In this document: positions 59,977-64,000 of the stretch, piece by piece
How positions within the stretch are numbered: position 1 is the first letter of the stretch
Layout: each line of letters begins with the position of its first letter
NCBI GenBank assembly: GCA_022606425.2
Contig: JAHDVF020000240.1
Span: 1,674,001 to 1,738,000, forward strand
DNA length: 64,000 nt
Direction of reading: 5' to 3'
From: Lepidostoma basale
Lineage: Eukaryota > Arthropoda > Insecta > Trichoptera > Lepidostomatidae
Notes under the pieces: model-generated
The model's input: only the letters and a program-made list of their open reading frames with translations
The model's database searches: none
What the model was told of the DNA's origin: nothing
Translations under genes and position numbers: made by a program

Positions 59977-61190
59977 GACCACCCTTTGGTGAAAATCCAG
60001 AATTTCGTATACAAGTATAAGTATACATTCACAAAAATAGGTGTTTTAATTCTTAAAAAAATGTATTAATTATAAAAATTAAAACGAAAAAAAAGTTTTC
60101 GAATTTTAATGCATCTAATATTTTTACGACTACTAGATATTTTTAATTACAAGGACTTCTTCAATTATAAGTTTAGTCTCTTCTAATTATATTTTCACGC
60201 TGGATCAGAAGGGAATAGGGAGTTTATTATTCGTGAGACAACTTAACAAGAAACTTAAACATTGCAGAGAAAATTGACATAAAATTGCAATCAACGTGCG
60301 GTGAGAGGCATTATTTAACAACTCGGCGGCTGAAACAGAAGACGACCCCGCGAGGAGGGCGAAAGAGACGCGGATATGCAAGATAGGGACGGAAGGAGGT
60401 TCTATCTAACAGCTGCCGGAGATTGACTTCCTTTCACAGACTCAAATGAGTTCCTTTGACAAGTTAGATCTCTACTTACCGCTCGGCAGGGTGATGAATC
60501 GCTCCGCACTAGTTATATGCTCCCGTCAACTGCTCCGCGCTGAGTCCTCGCAATCCGCAAGGTCGGCCCAACTATTTCGATACAATCCTAATCCCTTTTC
60601 TGGTAGCTCAATCTATAAGAAACAATTTTGTTATTAATAATTACATCACTATTTGTTACAGTTTAAGTGTTGTTTTTATCCATTATAAAAAAAGGCGTTT
60701 TATTCGTCATCACTTTCTGTTGTGGATTCACAGTTTTTATTATTATTATTATTTTTTTTTACTATTTTTAATTTTTTAATTTTACATGTTATAACAATAA
60801 TTTGCCAAAAAAGTTTATGGACTGTAGTTGTCACACTAGGCATGGCCTGTATCGTGACAACTACATAAAATAGGATGTTAGTAGCATTGTTAGTAAAATG
60901 GCGGTTTGTTAGTAAAATGGCGGTTGTTAGTAATCTTATGCTAACATTGGTAATCACAATTTGAAGACATAATTAAAATTACTAAATCTAAAAGAAAAAA
61001 GTTTTTTCTACGTCTAAGGTTGACCCCTTTATATATTTGGTTAGAGCACGTTTAAAATTCTTAGTGTCGTTAATTAATTTAAGATTCTCAGGAAGACGAT
61101 TGAAAATATTTAAACTTAATATTTTCAGGATTTTCATTGACACCATTTTCGATACCACATTTTTAAATCAATGATAACATTACTATTTAT
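59977..61190. other. Interval with a non-repetitive island
   Basis: 60280-60640 is less AT-rich with a 63-codon plus frame of no recognised type. 60889-60928 has the direct repeat GTTAGTAAAATGGCGGTT twice. 60735-60755 is an (ATT)n run. Confidence 0.4.
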
Positions 61191-61191
61191 T

Positions 61192-61310
61192 TATCGCTTC
61201 TTGAACAATGACGTTAAAATCCACATTAAATGATTAATACGAACTTTTGATGATGTCTTATCAGGGCGAAATATGTCCTTCCCATTAAATATAAAAAAAA
61301 ATCACGAAAA
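61192..61310 (+). repeat. HH-B element in the opposite flank arrangement
   Basis: The family flank is reversed on the left (GCTTCTTGAACAATGACG), followed by TTTTGATGATGTCTTATCAG and GGCGAAATATGTCCTTCCC. TTGATGA here is closer to the hammerhead core than in other HH-B copies, with only C3 changed to T. Stem II is weak. Confidence 0.6.
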
Positions 61311-61849
61311 AAAACTTTTTATTATTATTAACATCACTATTTATTTCAGATTTGAAACCTGTTGTATTAATATAAATTAAATTTAAATGCAGTTTTTCCA
61401 CATTTGAAAAACAGTCTTTATTCGGCATAATTTTGTTTTGTGTTCCACATTTGAACATTTATTAATAAACTTTATATTTGCAAAACAATTTTTGACACTT
61501 TTCATAAATTTGTTTCCAATCAACTTACCATTAAAATTAAGAAAATATTCTAAATATTTTTTTAAATTAAATATTTTTTTTTATATTTAATATATATTTA
61601 ATATATACCATATATCCAATGCCCTCCAATACTAATTGAATAACATTTATCGCAATACCTTAAGGTAATTTTACCCCCTTTTTTTATTTGATTGTTAATT
61701 CTCACTCTGAAGGATTATAAGTACTCGTACAATCCGTAACATTTGGGAAGACTGACAAAAAGTGTTGTGAAGATATTATGCAATGTTATTTCAAAAGTTA
61801 TTCAACAGCGTTTTTGTATAATACATTAAATAATAAAACGTATTTTTTC
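61311..61849. other. AT-rich interval
   Basis: Nothing recognised. Confidence 0.4.
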
Positions 61850-61925
61850 CAATATCGTATTTTAATATTTATATGGTTTTGGCCTTCGTCAGGAGTGGTA
61901 CCGCCAAGTTTATCAACATAAAAAC
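61850..61925 (-). repeat. Degenerate hammerhead-like arm
   Basis: Minus strand: ACTCCTGACGAAGGCCAAAA, CCATATAAATATT. CTGACGA is canonical, but the second half of stem II and GAAAC are deleted. Confidence 0.45.
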
Positions 61926-63560
61926 AATTTATTTATATTTTGTAAACTATTAGTAGGTTTTATAGGGTTGACGACTTCACCATTATTATTTTGTTGAATA
62001 AATGTTGACACCAATGCAGTACATGCCAAATCGATGCATGCATGCACTATATAAATATATACGAGAAAAAAAATATACCGAAAATTATAATTTCTACATT
62101 TTTAAGGCATTTAAATTCCAATGAACAGCGTTCATATGCTTTGAAAAAAAATAAAACTTAAGTTTTATTTAACTTAAGTTTATATGAAATTATAATACTC
62201 GCAAATAAAATGTATCTTATTATGAAACGAAAGTTTAGATTTACGTTTTATGAAAATATTATGAAGCTTTGCAATTGTTATTAAATCAGCAAAGAGATGA
62301 ACCAATCATCAATGAATCCATTCCTATTATTATGGTCATTTCTCTTACTGCTGAAGATTATGATTTTCGGAAGAATCAGGTTAACAAAGTCTTAAAATTT
62401 CGATCGCCACTTTGAAGGTTTATTTGAATTAAGGTATGTTCATTAAAAGGTTATGTTTTCTAATCAAAATACATTTTTATGTAAATCACAATATTTACAA
62501 TCTTTAAATTATCGTGACTATCATTACAAGTTCCTAAAGTGAATTGAAACAGGAGGTCAATTAAAATCATAAAATAATACAATTTGACAATTTATGGGAG
62601 GTTCAGTTACTTACAATAGATGTTTCAATCATGCTCCAACTTATTTGTTGCAGTCCATTACGTAACACCAATTCAATCCAGAATCATTATATTTTATGTT
62701 ATTAACGAATTGATGTGAGTGACACATTTCTTCACTCGTTTGTTTATAAATTACTGTATTATTTAACACCAAGCTACTGCACGAAGAGGTGGATTTACAT
62801 CGACTGTTCTCTAATAAAGGTATGAATATAGACTCACTAACAAAATTATTACTTGCGTACAAGACAGAAACAACAAACTCGAAATGTTGTTGTTACAATC
62901 CTATGCGTAACATGAAAGTTTTTCTAGCGATCTGATTGGTGTTACGGTGGAATCCATCACCAAGTTATCGGCTGTGTCCGCCATGTTGTGGTACTTCCGC
63001 CCGGTTCGTATTATTCATGCCGGCACTACGGGAGTCAAATCAGGTGGTGGTCTAGGAGACAGAACGCTTCGTTCCTGATGAAATTGTACGCAAAATTCTA
63101 ATACCATTTCACATCATTCCGTAGGGATAGAGACAGCTGCGGAAGAGGCACTCATTGCTTTTCGCAGCATCTTAGAGTTATTTCAACTGATTGCCGGCCG
63201 TATACGTAACTTGGATATTTTAAGTGTTGTACGAAAACCTTCGTCAAAGACATCATATTCCTACAATATTTACGCGATAATTTTATTTAATATTATTACA
63301 TTATTTTACTTTCAAACTAATAATCAGGATAGAGAACTTACCTAGTAGGATGACTATAGTTTTTTTTTGTTTTAATTCATGGCTGTATCTAATTAAATTA
63401 TTTGAGACACAATAGAATTAAATTTCTTACAACTAATATACAACATTGTAAATACAACACATATGCGTAATAAATATTAAAATATATAATATAAAACATA
63501 AAGGCAGAAAACACACAAAGAAATAATTTGATCAAAAAACCCTTAAAAAAGTTATCTGAC
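61926..63560. other. Long interval without recognised gene
   Basis: AT-rich to about 62880. 62900-63200 is less AT-rich and non-repetitive. A 73-codon minus-strand frame (62862-62641) has no recognised domain. Confidence 0.35.
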
Positions 63561-63827
63561 TTACACTATATATTGTTTAGGGCATTTGTGATTATTTTCA
63601 GAGTCCTTCATAACTTGCATGTCTAGTAAAAATCTATGTTCGGATCCCCCTGAAAATGTTCTATAGATTCTAAAATTTGTATTGTTTCTCGTTGGGTGCC
63701 CATGTACTTCATAGTTATAAGCAACCTGGTTACACATATATTTCGGAAGAAAACCACCCCTCAATTTATAAGCAAAGATAAGCGTATTTAAAATTACCCT
63801 CTGTTCAACTGATAACATTTTGATCAA
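63561..63827 (-). mobile_element. LINE reverse transcriptase C-terminal fragment
   Basis: The minus-strand frame encodes MLSVEQRVILNTLIFAYKLR, GGFLPKYMCNQVAYNYEVHG, HPTRNNTNFRIYRTF, then drifts. The 'VEQRI.LNTL.F..K...G..P.YL......G..H...TRN..DFR' pattern is the post-RT region of CR1/jockey-type LINEs. The LYN.LP block that should follow is missing. Confidence 0.65.
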
Positions 63828-64000
63828 AATGATAACATATTATAAAATGAAATACTTGAAACTGTGTGCCGACCCTGGCGGATAAGTTGCCTTCGGAAGT
63901 TTAGAGCACGTTACCTCTTGCTTCCTTAAACTTGCGCCACTGCTCTGGCGGAATGCTTTATTGAAAAAGATACAACCTTTTACCGTCACTGGATCCGGAG
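63828..64000. other. Window end, nothing recognised
   Basis: A less AT-rich sequence runs off the window; it could be part of the same LINE, but no motif is seen. Confidence 0.35.

Overview
This window looks like repeat-dense, strongly AT-rich nuclear DNA from an insect. The reasons are tRNA-derived SINEs with intact A and B boxes, remnants of mariner and DUF4817-type Tc1/mariner transposases, many non-LTR retrotransposon 3' ends with microsatellite tails, and short CCTAA (TTAGG-type insect telomere motif) tracts. The order or species cannot be assigned from sequence alone. I found no intact host gene, no rRNA, no functional-looking tRNA gene and no CRISPR array. Almost all recognisable coding sequence is broken transposon sequence.

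Non-LTR retrotransposons are named here by 3' end. Family alpha ends in a C-terminal peptide like SILSAYPFGETA followed by (GTTA)n. Alpha-b is the same with a (TTG)n tail. Beta ends ANVGGT or VNVGET and then (GAA)n. Gamma carries a VRWGRQRRR-like motif and (GAA)n. Delta carries an AQRAMERAMLG-like motif. Zeta carries an EVHPGL-like end. There are also jockey/CR1-like C-termini. Nearly all copies are 5'-truncated and many are only 60-400 bp. Three insertions can be dated relative to their targets by target-site duplications: 36572-37213, 41050-41175 and 58216-58751. DNA elements include a 690-bp palindromic TTAA-flanked MITE (7794-8483), a roughly 165-bp inverted-repeat pair 3.1 kb apart (51.24 and 54.66 kb) with a miniature version at 59.70-59.98 kb, a TIR MITE at 54669-55063, a DUF4817 transposase head, an internally deleted relative, and a truncated mariner.

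The most interesting content is a set of at least six dispersed foldback families (HH-A to HH-F, plus degenerate relatives). They share one architecture: CTGANGA or a variant, one extra base, a perfect or near-perfect hairpin, GAAAC, a self-complementary hexamer or octamer (ACATGT, ACCGGT or ACAGCTGT), then C or T. That is the layout of a type I hammerhead self-cleaving ribozyme with a minimal palindromic stem III that should favour dimers. Family HH-E copies at 39642-39690 (-), 40825-40873 (-), 22452-22491 (+) and 53984-54025 (+) also have a pairing stem I of 4 to 9 bp and an intact catalytic core. Most copies lie as head-to-head inverted pairs. Hammerheads are known in Penelope-like elements and in retrozymes, so these are best read as termini of such elements or as non-autonomous derivatives.

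Layout: 0-9 kb holds alpha/beta fragments, SINEs and the TTAA MITE. 9.4-10.3 kb is a four-copy tandem array. 10-30 kb mixes HH-A/HH-B foldbacks with alpha, gamma, delta and jockey-like fragments. 33.2-34.0 kb is a three-copy tandem array with CCTAA tracts. 36-44 kb is nested retrotransposons plus HH-C/D/E/F. 51-55.5 kb is the long inverted-repeat unit filled with insertions. 56-59 kb is nested mariner, Tc1-like and gamma copies. Between them lie less AT-rich non-repetitive islands with no recognisable gene. The elements do not form a pathway; they record successive insertion into each other.
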